Below, one piece after another: positions 27,654-35,584 of a stretch of 50,808 bases of DNA; position 1 is the first letter of the stretch, and each line of letters opens with the position of its first letter. The stretch is taken from assembly GCA_003248125.1 (NCBI GenBank), contig QJXZ01000037.1:1-50808 (forward strand). The letters are read 5' to 3'. The notes below the pieces were generated by a model, which searched no databases, was not told where the DNA came from, and worked only from the letters and a program-made list of their open reading frames with translations. The translations under genes and the position numbers were made by a program. The DNA comes from Gammaproteobacteria bacterium (lineage in GTDB: Bacteria > Pseudomonadota > Gammaproteobacteria > Pseudomonadales > Azotimanducaceae).

Positions 27654-28103
27654 ATGGGCGCCTACAAACGCATCCTGCTGGCCGTCGATCTGACAGAAGA
27701 ATCGAACCGCGTCGCAGCACGCGCGACCGCGCTCGCAAAGTGCTACGACGCCGAACTTCACCTCATTCACGTCATCGAGCCGCTGAGTCTCGCCTACGGC
27801 GGCGACATACCTATGGACCTGTCGTCCGTGCAAGAGCAGATTCACGAGCAGGCAAAGTCGCACTTGGCTGAGTTCGGTACGTCACTTGGCGTTCCGAAGG
27901 AACATCAATATTTGATATTTGGCAGGCCCGAATCGGAGATCCACCGCGTTGCAATAGAACGCGGTGCCGACCTCGTCGTGGTCGGCAGTCACGGTCGCCA
28001 CGGCCTCGCCCTCCTGCTCGGTTCTACCGCAAACGGCGTCCTCCACGGTGCAACGACCGACGTTCTGGCGGTGCGCGTCGGCAGCGACGTGGTAGATAGC
28101 TGA
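27654..28103 (+). CDS. Universal stress protein, UspA family
   Basis: 149 residues, one Usp domain. Start ATG at 27654 with GGGGGA close upstream; the open frame extends further but without the family fold. The N-terminus MGAYKRILLAVDLTEES and the late ATP-binding type loop VVVGSHGRHGLALLLGSTANGVLHGATTDVLAVR are characteristic, with the G-2x-G-9x-G(S/T) pattern kept, so ATP binding is likely. UspA proteins rise in growth arrest and stress; no enzyme activity is known. A 17-bp palindrome lies upstream. The stop TGA overlaps the putative CTG start of the Slt gene. Confidence 0.93.
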   Translation: MGAYKRILLAVDLTEESNRVAARATALAKCYDAELHLIHVIEPLSLAYGGDIPMDLSSVQEQIHEQAKSHLAEFGTSLGVPKEHQYLIFGRPESEIHRVAIERGADLVVVGSHGRHGLALLLGSTANGVLHGATTDVLAVRVGSDVVDS

Positions 28104-30118
28104 AGTACCGAATCGTCATCGCTGTATCGGGCTTTGTACTCGCGCTGGCTAGCGGCGCGCGTGCGACCGAGGTGCGCACCGATGTCGGCCTTCGCGAGCA
28201 ATACCGCGAAGCACTCACGCACCTGCGCGCCGGTCGCCGCACCGAATTCGAACGACTGCGTGAGGGACTCGAGCAGTATGCGCTTTATCCCTACCTCGAC
28301 TACGCAGTGCACCAGCAGCGTCTCGATCGCCTGAAGAAAGAAGAAGTCGGCGCGTTTCGGCAGCGATGGCGCGACACGCCCGTCGCCGACCGGTTGTACC
28401 TGGCCTGGCTCGACCGCCTCGCTGAGCGCGACGATTGGCGTACGTACGTCGACGCATTCGAACCCGGCCAAGATGCGGCACGTACCTGCTACTATCTACG
28501 CGGATTGCTACGCCAAGGCGAAGCACAACTCGCGTTCGATCAGGTTGCGCCCCTCTGGCTCGTGCCGTACTCCCAGCACAAGCGCTGTGATCCTGTCTTC
28601 AAGGCTTGGATCGATGCAGGTCGATTGACCGAGCGCTTGGTCTGGCAGCGACTCGCACTATCGCTGGAAGCGAACGAACGAACGCTCGCCACCTATCTGA
28701 CACGCCTCTTGACGGGACCGCGCCACCGTGAGGCACTGCTCTTCCTGCGCGTCAATCGCAATCCGGGCACGGTGACCCAGCATTCTCTGTTTCGCCGTGA
28801 TAGCAGTCGGATTCGAACCATCGTCGGTCACGGCCTGCGCCGACTCGCCCGCACCGACCCGGAAGCAGCGGCCGAGGCATGGCTGCGTTTCGAAGACGAA
28901 CTTGCTTTCGAGCCGGGTACGGCGCGGCGCATCGATCAGGAAGTGACGCGACTGTTGGCACGCAAAGGCACGCTGATCGACGTGCCCGACCTATCGCCGA
29001 CCGCCGACGGCAGGCACTTCGATACTGCCGAAGCGTTGGTCGTGGCGGCCATTCAGCATGGTGCTTACGAGCGAGCGATTCGCTGGATAGACACGATCGA
29101 TCCCGATCGCGATGGCGACCCACGCTGGCGCTACTGGCTCGGCAGGGCATTGCTCGGTTCGCCCACCACGCTGGCGGCCGGCCGAGACGTGCTCGCGGCG
29201 CTCGCAACGGAGCGCAACTACTACGGATTTCTGGCTGCCGAGCGAATCGGCCGCGAGCCAGTGCTAAATGCCGTGGAGCCAGACGTTGCCGAGAGTGCAC
29301 GCGCGCGTCTCGATCGCGAGCCGGGATTCGCCCGCCTGCGTGAACTCTATGCACTAGACGATCGATTGAATGCCCGTCGCGAGTGGCGCATGGTCGCACC
29401 GCGTCTCGATGCCGAACTATCGGTTGCCGCAGTCGTCGCCATCGCGGAAATGGGTTGGACCGATCTCGCCGTGATCGCGGCTGGCGATGCCGGCATGACC
29501 GACTACCTATCGATACGGTTTCCGCGCCCGTGGCCCAGACAATATGCGCGTGCGGCAAAAGCGACGGCGCTTCCGGCGAGCTTCCTCTACGGGGTAACGA
29601 GGCAAGAGAGCGCGTTCTGGGAGTCGGCCGTGTCGACTGCCGGCGCGCTCGGGCTGATGCAGCTGATGCCGCCTACCGCCGCGCGCACTGCCCGTGCGCT
29701 CGGCCTGCGGTCGCCTTCGCGATCGCAGCTTCTGACCGCGGCCGTGAACATACCGCTCGGTAGCAATCACCTCGCCGCGCTGGTCAAGCGTTATGGTGGT
29801 AATCGAGCACTGGCCGCTGCCGCCTATAACGCCGGCGAGCATCGGGTCGATCGCTGGCTCGACGAGCGACCTTTCGTCGCGATCGATCTCTGGGTCGACA
29901 TGATTCCATTTCTCGAGACCCGCAACTACGTGAAGGGCGTACTCGCGTTCAGCTACATCTATGGCCAACTGCTCGACGACCCGCAACCATTTCTCACCGA
30001 ACGCGAGCGTGGCAGCGGATTTGCAATCGATCACAGTACATCGATCACGTCATCGGCGTTGAATGGCCAATCCAGTAGCTTGCCATCGATATTCAGTACC
30101 GGAATGCGCGTGCCGTAG
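28100..30118 (+). CDS. slt: Soluble lytic murein transglycosylase (Slt type), probable CTG start
   Basis: About 672 residues: periplasmic signal peptide, long alpha-superhelical domain, and C-terminal SLT domain with the catalytic glutamate (about residue 503) in TRQESAFWESAVS, then GALGLMQLMPPTAART and AAAYNAGEHRVDRWL. It cleaves peptidoglycan glycan strands to 1,6-anhydro products. The first ATG/GTG/TTG in frame (GTG at 28172) would leave no signal peptide. The frame opens just after a TAG at 28097 with CTG at 28100, followed by KYRIVIAVSGFVLALASGA, a textbook signal peptide. I therefore set the start at CTG, overlapping the usp stop as CTGA. The last 29 codons overlap the grx gene on the other strand. 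Confidence 0.85.
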   Translation: MKYRIVIAVSGFVLALASGARATEVRTDVGLREQYREALTHLRAGRRTEFERLREGLEQYALYPYLDYAVHQQRLDRLKKEEVGAFRQRWRDTPVADRLYLAWLDRLAERDDWRTYVDAFEPGQDAARTCYYLRGLLRQGEAQLAFDQVAPLWLVPYSQHKRCDPVFKAWIDAGRLTERLVWQRLALSLEANERTLATYLTRLLTGPRHREALLFLRVNRNPGTVTQHSLFRRDSSRIRTIVGHGLRRLARTDPEAAAEAWLRFEDELAFEPGTARRIDQEVTRLLARKGTLIDVPDLSPTADGRHFDTAEALVVAAIQHGAYERAIRWIDTIDPDRDGDPRWRYWLGRALLGSPTTLAAGRDVLAALATERNYYGFLAAERIGREPVLNAVEPDVAESARARLDREPGFARLRELYALDDRLNARREWRMVAPRLDAELSVAAVVAIAEMGWTDLAVIAAGDAGMTDYLSIRFPRPWPRQYARAAKATALPASFLYGVTRQESAFWESAVSTAGALGLMQLMPPTAARTARALGLRSPSRSQLLTAAVNIPLGSNHLAALVKRYGGNRALAAAAYNAGEHRVDRWLDERPFVAIDLWVDMIPFLETRNYVKGVLAFSYIYGQLLDDPQPFLTERERGSGFAIDHSTSITSSALNGQSSSLPSIFSTGMRVP

Positions 30119-30258
30119 CGGCCGAGCAAGCACTCGTCATCCGCAATGTCGACGACCCGCACAGTGCACCGTGCCAGTTCTGGCATACTGCGAAGCAGAC
30201 GTTCGGCACGCTCGCACAGTTCGCAGGCGGCAGTGGAATAGAGCGTAATCGTGGTCAT
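30031..30258 (-). CDS. Glutaredoxin-like thioredoxin-fold protein
   Basis: 75 residues, a compact thioredoxin fold of the DUF836/glutaredoxin-like type. The redox motif is CELC near the N-terminus (TLYSTAACELCERAERLL), and RIPVLNIDGKLLDWPF holds the cis-proline. Expected role is a small cytoplasmic dithiol oxidoreductase; partner unknown. ATG start at 30258. The 3' end overlaps the C-terminal codons of slt by 88 bases on the opposite strand. Confidence 0.88.
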   Translation of the reverse strand: MTTITLYSTAACELCERAERLLRSMPELARCTVRVVDIADDECLLGRYGTRIPVLNIDGKLLDWPFNADDVIDVL

Positions 30259-30284
30259 GGCGGACGCATGTCAGTAAACATGGA

Positions 30285-31226
30285 ATGATCCCACGGATGC
30301 AAACCTCTAGATTCGCATCCCCAGACGTTGCAACGCGTTATCCCCTAAAGGTAGTGGGCGAATTGGAGTGGCGCCGCGTCGACGGTGGCCATCTCGGCAC
30401 TATCGCGCTGCCCCCACTTGCACCCGACGACATCGTAGTACCGAGTCTCGCGTTCGACGGCACCGATCACGGCCACCGATTCGAACTTGCGGTTGGCGCC
30501 ACCCGCGTGGCACTGGATCCCATCATGGCGCCTGCCTGCCGAGCACCGATGGCCACCTCGCCGTTCAAGTCGCACATCGACTACTTCTCGTCGGACATCG
30601 TTTGCCGAGACGCGGAACTTAGCGTGTTCGTTACTGGCAACACGGCACCGGAACGTTACTTGCTCGCGGTGAGCATACGACCACGCGTACTCGAGCCGAA
30701 TGCAGGGCACTGCATCACGCCGCGGCTGTGTGTTGCGCCTCTCTCACAGCTCACCGCACCGCGCGCCATCCGCCGTCGTATTTGCTCACCAGCGTGCATC
30801 GCAATGGTGACGCATCACTTGGGCACCGCCACGTCGCTCGCAACGACCGTGGCGGATTGCACGCACGAGGCGACTGGCATCTACGGCGTGTGGCCACTCG
30901 CAATTCGCTCGGCGGCGCGCGCCGGTGTAATCGGCGCAGTGGAAGCAATCGATAGTCTCGACACCATCGCCCCGTTTCTGATGCGCGACCTACCAGTGGT
31001 GGCAAGCATTCGATTCGAACGCGGGGGACTCGAGGGTTCGCCGCTAGAACGAACACACGGACACCTAGTGGTGGTCACGGGGCTCGACCAGAGTGTGGTG
31101 CACGTCAATGATCCCGCTGCCAAAGATGCAGCCGAAGTGCCCCGCACCTATCGTCGCGACCAATTCGCAGCCGCTTGGCTGCGTGAGCGGGGCGCCGCGT
31201 ATCTGTTTGCTGAGCGAAAGCAGTGA
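30285..31226 (+). CDS. Peptidase C39-like (papain-fold) family protein
   Basis: 313 residues. The N-terminal 150 residues form a beta-rich region without a signal peptide. The C-terminal part is a C39-like cysteine protease domain: Cys167 in ICSPACIAMV, His260 in RTHGHLVVVTGL and Asp276 in VHVNDPAA form the expected catalytic triad. Such single-domain C39 proteins are common in actinobacteria and some proteobacteria with no ABC transporter attached, as here. Substrate unknown. It starts a run with a small membrane protein (TGATG junction), a GNAT enzyme and a Ddl-type ligase, suggesting a peptide or murein-peptide task. An alternative start is the ATG at 30297. Confidence 0.82.
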   Translation: MIPRMQTSRFASPDVATRYPLKVVGELEWRRVDGGHLGTIALPPLAPDDIVVPSLAFDGTDHGHRFELAVGATRVALDPIMAPACRAPMATSPFKSHIDYFSSDIVCRDAELSVFVTGNTAPERYLLAVSIRPRVLEPNAGHCITPRLCVAPLSQLTAPRAIRRRICSPACIAMVTHHLGTATSLATTVADCTHEATGIYGVWPLAIRSAARAGVIGAVEAIDSLDTIAPFLMRDLPVVASIRFERGGLEGSPLERTHGHLVVVTGLDQSVVHVNDPAAKDAAEVPRTYRRDQFAAAWLRERGAAYLFAERKQ

Positions 31227-31471
31227 TGCGCGGCCGAGCGGGACAGCTTTTGGTGCGCTGTCTGCTGCTCAGCGTCGCGTTCGCGCTAACCACGCTTGCC
31301 CTGGCGCAATGGCAAGCGATCGGCTTTTCGTGGCACGACGTGTGGCCACTAGCAGGCGACTTCCACCTCCATCCGGTGCATCTGTTGGTGATCGGGGTTG
31401 CGATGATCCCGCCGACCGTTTGGGAAATTTTCCTCTTGGATTCCGGACGCTTGAACCGTGAGTCGCGCTGA
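31226..31471 (+). CDS. Small hypothetical membrane protein
   Basis: 81 residues from the ATG that shares its A with the preceding TGA (TGATG); a GTG one codon earlier is equally possible. Two hydrophobic segments (about 7-27 and 50-68) flank a DVWPLAGDFHLHPVHL loop. The C-terminus is polar. No family recognised. It overlaps the next gene by 14 bases, so it belongs to the protease/GNAT/ligase unit and may anchor or serve that set. Confidence 0.7.
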   Translation: MRGRAGQLLVRCLLLSVAFALTTLALAQWQAIGFSWHDVWPLAGDFHLHPVHLLVIGVAMIPPTVWEIFLLDSGRLNRESR

Positions 31472-32003
31472 GGTCTACCTGCGCGGCGTGACCGCGAGCG
31501 ATCGCCAGGAGTTCCTGGAGCTAATGCGCGCCAGTCGCGCACTGCACGCCCCATGGATCACGCCGCCGACTTCGGATCGCACCTTCGCCCAGTATTTGGC
31601 GCGCACGCAGTCCGACGACCACCGCGGCATGCTCGTTTGCCGACGCAGCGACGGTGCAATCGTCGGCGTGATCAACATCAATGGCATCGTCCGCGGCACC
31701 TTCCTGAGCGCATCGCTTGGGTACTACGTCGGTGCCCCGTATACGGGTCATGGCTACATGACCGAAGGCTTGCGGCAAACGATCAAGCACGCGTTCGGCG
31801 ACCTCGGTCTGCACCGCCTGGAGGCGAACATCCAACCGGACAATCTTCGTTCGCGAGCACTGGTCGCCAGATGTGGATTCGTCAACGAGGGGCTCGCCAA
31901 GCGGTTTCTCTACATCGACGGTGCCTGGCGCGACCACGAGCGCTGGGCGATGTACGACGAACGCGCTACATTGGCAGCCTCCAAGACTCGCTACCACGGA
32001 TGA
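31458..32003 (+). CDS. GNAT family N-acetyltransferase (RimJ/RimL type)
   Basis: 181 residues, one GNAT domain. Family features: LRGVTASDRQEFLELMRASR at the N-terminus, the GYYVGAPYTGHGYMTEGLRQ acetyl-CoA loop (pattern Q/RxxGxG/A in the form APYTGHGYM), LHRLEANIQPDNLRSRALVARCGF and FLYIDGAWRDHERWAM at the end. RimJ/L-like enzymes acetylate protein N-termini or small amines; the substrate here is unknown. GTG start inside the preceding gene; the stop overlaps the next ATG (ATGA). Confidence 0.9.
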   Translation: MSRAEVYLRGVTASDRQEFLELMRASRALHAPWITPPTSDRTFAQYLARTQSDDHRGMLVCRRSDGAIVGVININGIVRGTFLSASLGYYVGAPYTGHGYMTEGLRQTIKHAFGDLGLHRLEANIQPDNLRSRALVARCGFVNEGLAKRFLYIDGAWRDHERWAMYDERATLAASKTRYHG

Positions 32004-32962
32004 CGAACATGGCGCTCGAGAAAGTCGCCGTGATTGCCGGTGGCCCCTCGCGCGAGGCGTCTGTATCGCGCTCTTCGGCCGCCGAGGTAGTGAAGGCGCT
32101 CGAACACGAACGTACCGAGGTCATTCTGCTCGAGCTCGACGGCAGTTTGACGGAACGACTCGTCGACATGCGACCTCATGCCGTGTTTCCGGTGTTGCAC
32201 GGCCCGCCCGGAGAAGACGGTACCGTGCAGGGTTATCTCGAAATCCTCGGTCTGCCATACGTGGGCAGCGGCGTGCATGCGAGCGCGACCGCGATGGACA
32301 AAAGCTTGGCAAAGGCCGTGTTCGCGCGCGCTGGGCTACCCGTGTGCGACGATCTCGTATTCCCGGCCGGCACGTCACCGCAGGCGGCGGCACGCCGCAT
32401 TCAATCGCGCTTCGGCGACCGTGTTGTCGTCAAACCACTTTGCCAAGGTTCGGCCATCGGCGTGACACCGGTGATGAACGGCGGCGACTTGGAAGCTCCG
32501 CTCGAGCTCGCATTCGAAATGGGTGGCGGCGTGCTCGTGGAACCCTTCGTCCTCGGCATGGAAGCCACGGTCGGTGTGCTCGATTTGGAAGGCCAGGCAG
32601 CGCGCGCATTTCCACCCATCGAGATTCGCACACCCGCCGGCACGTGGTACGACTTCGAACACCGCTACACGGCCGGCGAGAGCGACCACATCATTCCCGC
32701 ACGAGTGTCGGCAGCGGTCGCATCACGCCTCGAACGCATCGCCATCGATGCGCACCAATCGCTAGGCTGTCGCGATCTCTCGCGCGCAGATTTCATCGTC
32801 AAAGACGACGGCGAGATCGTGTTGCTCGAGATCAACACGCTCCCTGGCATGACGCCGACCAGCCTCTATCCGGACGGCGCCAAAGCGATCGGCATCGGCT
32901 TCGCAGACCTCATGCGGCAACTGGTCGCCAGCGCGCGGCGACGTGGGCCACCGCGTCCTTAG
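32000..32962 (+). CDS. ddl: D-alanine--D-alanine ligase (Ddl-type ATP-grasp)
   Basis: 320 residues. It has the Ddl landmarks aligned to E. coli DdlB by eye: Glu of GGPSRE (Glu15), Ser of QGSAIGV (Ser150), Tyr in FEHRYTAG (Tyr216), Arg/Asp in SRADFIV (Arg255/Asp257), Glu/Asn in LLEINTLPGMT (Glu270/Asn272) and Ser/Leu of TPTSLYP (Ser281/Leu282). It is expected to join two D-alanines with ATP for murein precursors. It is not beside murC/ftsQ as ddlB often is, but behind a GNAT gene with an ATGA overlap, so it may be an extra ligase or make a variant dipeptide. A second ATG at 32009 is an alternative start. Confidence 0.88.
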   Translation: MTNMALEKVAVIAGGPSREASVSRSSAAEVVKALEHERTEVILLELDGSLTERLVDMRPHAVFPVLHGPPGEDGTVQGYLEILGLPYVGSGVHASATAMDKSLAKAVFARAGLPVCDDLVFPAGTSPQAAARRIQSRFGDRVVVKPLCQGSAIGVTPVMNGGDLEAPLELAFEMGGGVLVEPFVLGMEATVGVLDLEGQAARAFPPIEIRTPAGTWYDFEHRYTAGESDHIIPARVSAAVASRLERIAIDAHQSLGCRDLSRADFIVKDDGEIVLLEINTLPGMTPTSLYPDGAKAIGIGFADLMRQLVASARRRGPPRP

Positions 32963-32992
32963 GCGCGCAGCGCACGATTCTTTGGCAAATAC

Positions 32993-34294
32993 CTACAGAT
33001 CGTAGCCTCGCTCGTTGTGCAGCGCGATATCTAGGCCTTCCATCTCTTCTTCTGCAGAGACCCTGAGGGGCGTAATGGCACCCACGATCTTGAGCAGCAC
33101 CCAAGTGACCACCATCGTATAGACGAGGCCGCTGAACGCGCCGATTGCCTGCACGCCGAGCTGCTCCGCGATGACGATGTCTTCTTGGCCGCTGAACACG
33201 CCCAGCGCGCTGCTCGCGAACACACCGGTCAGAATCGTGCCCAGCAATCCACCGACACCGTGTACTGGGAATACGTCGAGCGAATCGTCGATCTTCAACA
33301 CGCGCTTCATGTAGTTGGTGGCGATGAAGCAGAGTAAGCCGGCGGCAATGCCGATCAACAGCGCGCCAGCCGGACCAACGAACCCGGAAGCGGGCGTGAT
33401 GGTGCCAAGGCCCGCCACCATGCCGGTGACCGCACCCAATGCGCTCGGCTTGTCGTAGCGAATCCACTCCGCGCACATCCACGTGAATGCGCCGGCGGCC
33501 GCACTGATGTGGGTCACCAACATGGCCATCGCGGCATCGCCGTTGGATGCCAATGCACTACCGCCGTTGAAGCCGAACCAGCCGACCCAAAGCATGCCCG
33601 CCCCCGCGACGGTGAGCGTCATGTTGTGCGGCAGCATCGGCGTCGACGGGAAGCCGCTGCGTGAGCCGAGTACCAAGGCTGCGGTCAACGCGCCGGCACC
33701 GGCCGTGATGTGCACCACGATGCCACCCGCGAAATCCTTGACGCCCAACTCGCCAAGCCATCCACCGCCCCATACCCAATGGCAGACGGGCACGTAGACC
33801 GCCAGCAACCAAAGCGCCGAGAACCACAGCACCGCCGAAAACCGCATGCGTTCGGCGAAGCCGCCAACGACCAGCGCCGGCGTAATGATCGCGAAGGTCA
33901 ATTGGAACAGCGCGAATGCGCTCTCCGGCACGCTGCCGGACACCGTGTCCTCGGCGACACCGGCGAACAGCACGTTCGATAGGCCGCCGATAAAGGCGTT
34001 GCCTTCGGAGAAGGCGAGGCTATAACCCCCTACCAGCCACAGCATGGTCACGAGGCACGTGATCGCGAAGCACTGCATCAAGACGCTCAGCACGTTCTTG
34101 GTGCGCACCAGACCGCCATAGAACAGCGACAGACCGGGAATGGTCATGAACAGCACGAGCGCGGTGGCCGTGAGGATCCAAGCGGTGTCGCCTTCGACGA
34201 GTTCGCCGCCGTCCGCCTGTGCCCCGAACGCGATTACGGCGAGTGCTGCTGCCAGCATACCCTGCCCCACGAATGACCTGTGCCTACCTCTCAT
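32993..34294 (-). CDS. amtB: Ammonium transporter
   Basis: 433 residues from the ATG at 34294, which has a very strong GGAGGAG upstream. A signal peptide (about 1-25, ending FGAQADGG) is followed by about eleven helices. The pore histidine pair lies in VVHITAGAGAL and FPVHGVGGLLGTIL, and the family segments TIPGLSLFYGGLVR and GWFGFNGGSAL are clear. The C-terminal ISL-like tail (DIALHNERGYDL), where GlnK would dock, is kept. AmtB moves NH3/NH4+ into the cell at low ammonium. The usual glnK partner is not next to it. A GC-rich hairpin lies in its leader (34323-34339). Confidence 0.96.
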   Translation of the reverse strand: MRGRHRSFVGQGMLAAALAVIAFGAQADGGELVEGDTAWILTATALVLFMTIPGLSLFYGGLVRTKNVLSVLMQCFAITCLVTMLWLVGGYSLAFSEGNAFIGGLSNVLFAGVAEDTVSGSVPESAFALFQLTFAIITPALVVGGFAERMRFSAVLWFSALWLLAVYVPVCHWVWGGGWLGELGVKDFAGGIVVHITAGAGALTAALVLGSRSGFPSTPMLPHNMTLTVAGAGMLWVGWFGFNGGSALASNGDAAMAMLVTHISAAAGAFTWMCAEWIRYDKPSALGAVTGMVAGLGTITPASGFVGPAGALLIGIAAGLLCFIATNYMKRVLKIDDSLDVFPVHGVGGLLGTILTGVFASSALGVFSGQEDIVIAEQLGVQAIGAFSGLVYTMVVTWVLLKIVGAITPLRVSAEEEMEGLDIALHNERGYDL

Positions 34295-34322
34295 GCGTGC
34301 CTCCTCCAGTATTGTTCGATGG

Positions 34323-34339
34323 TCGCGCGCGGCGCGCGA
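34323..34339 (-). promoter_or_regulatory. GC-rich inverted repeat in the amtB leader
   Basis: TCGCGCG-C/G-rich 3-base loop-CGCGCGA, 7-bp perfect arms, 28 bases before the amtB ATG and upstream of its strong Shine-Dalgarno. No sigma-54 (-24/-12) element was convincing in the 104-base spacer to pyrD. Confidence 0.3.
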
Positions 34340-34398
34340 TGACACGAATTCTCGTTGGTGCACGAAGCGTATAGCTTCACCGCGATTGGGGCCACACT

Positions 34399-35430
34399 TC
34401 AGTTGAGGCCGCCCAAGGATCGCGCGATGTCGCGCACCAAATTGGGACCGTGATAGATGAAACCCGTGTAGATCTGAACCAGGCTGGCGCCGGCATCGAT
34501 CATCCGTCGCGCACCGGCTACGGTGTGGATGCCGCCGACACCGACGATCGGCAGGCGTCCGGCGAGCGTACGTGCGAGCCGCGCGACGACGTGCAGCGCG
34601 AGATGCTCGAGCGGTGCGCCGGACAGGCCCCCCGGCTCGGCTCGGTGCCGGCCCGTGAGCGTCGCCGGCCGAGTGACCGTGGTATTGGTTGCAACCACCC
34701 CATCGACACCACTTTCGACCAGCACATTGGCCATGGCGTCGACCGAGTCGTCATCGAGATCCGGCGCGAGCTTGGCAAGCAGCGGTACGCGTCGACCGCT
34801 GGCGCGGTCGAGTTCATCCCGATCTGCAACCAGCGTGACCAGAAGCTGGCGCAGTGTGCTCGCTTCCTGCAAATCGCGCAGCCCCGGCGTGTTCGGCGAC
34901 GAGACATTGACGGTGACGTAGTCGGCGACGCCGTGCAGCGTCGCCAAGCAAACCCGATAGTCGTCGACCGCGTGCTCGTTCGGCGTGTCCTTGTTCTTGC
35001 CGATGTTGATGCCGACCACCGCGCCCGGATGGTCGATGCGTTGCCGGGCCCTTGCCAATCTCGCAGCCACGACGCGCGCACCATGGTTGTTGAATCCCAT
35101 CCGATTGACGAGGGCTTGGTCTTCGACCAAGCGAAACAGACGAGGCCTGGGGTTACCCGACTGGGGCCGTGGCGTGACCGTGCCGACTTCGATGAAGCCG
35201 AAGCCCATGGCGAGCAATCCGCCTACACAGCGGGCGTTCTTGTCCAGTCCGGCCGCCAGTCCGACGCGGTTGCGAAAGCGAATACCCATGACAGTGGCCG
35301 GCTGAAACACGGGATGCACAATCCGCTCTGTCACGCCCAGCCGTTCGCCGGCGGCGAGTGCGGTCAGCGCCACATCGTGCGACAGCTCGGTCGGGAGCAG
35401 GAACAGGCAATCTCGCAACAGACGGTACAT
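34399..35430 (-). CDS. pyrD: Dihydroorotate dehydrogenase (quinone), class 2
   Basis: 343 residues. N-terminal MYRLLRDCLFLLPTELSHDVAL is the membrane-associated helix pair of class 2 enzymes. FMN and orotate sites are seen in GLAAGLDKNARCV, MGFNNHGA, NVSSPNTPGLRDLQ (catalytic Ser) and VATNTTVTRP, with GVGGIHTVAGA and QIYTGFIYHGP near the end. It oxidises dihydroorotate to orotate, reducing quinone. ATG at 35430 with GGGAG four bases upstream; a longer frame exists but lacks family sequence. It diverges from moxR. Confidence 0.96.
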   Translation of the reverse strand: MYRLLRDCLFLLPTELSHDVALTALAAGERLGVTERIVHPVFQPATVMGIRFRNRVGLAAGLDKNARCVGGLLAMGFGFIEVGTVTPRPQSGNPRPRLFRLVEDQALVNRMGFNNHGARVVAARLARARQRIDHPGAVVGINIGKNKDTPNEHAVDDYRVCLATLHGVADYVTVNVSSPNTPGLRDLQEASTLRQLLVTLVADRDELDRASGRRVPLLAKLAPDLDDDSVDAMANVLVESGVDGVVATNTTVTRPATLTGRHRAEPGGLSGAPLEHLALHVVARLARTLAGRLPIVGVGGIHTVAGARRMIDAGASLVQIYTGFIYHGPNLVRDIARSLGGLN

Positions 35431-35584
35431 GCGGCTCCCGCGGCCATTCGATCGGCCGAGCAGTTTAGCGATCGCCAATGCGCTTGGGCATTACCAAGGG
35501 AACCACCGCGCTGTCTCCCCTGCACTGCTGCCCGCGCACCGCTACAATGACCCGCTTTTGTTACCGGCGCATCAAGCAGGACCT

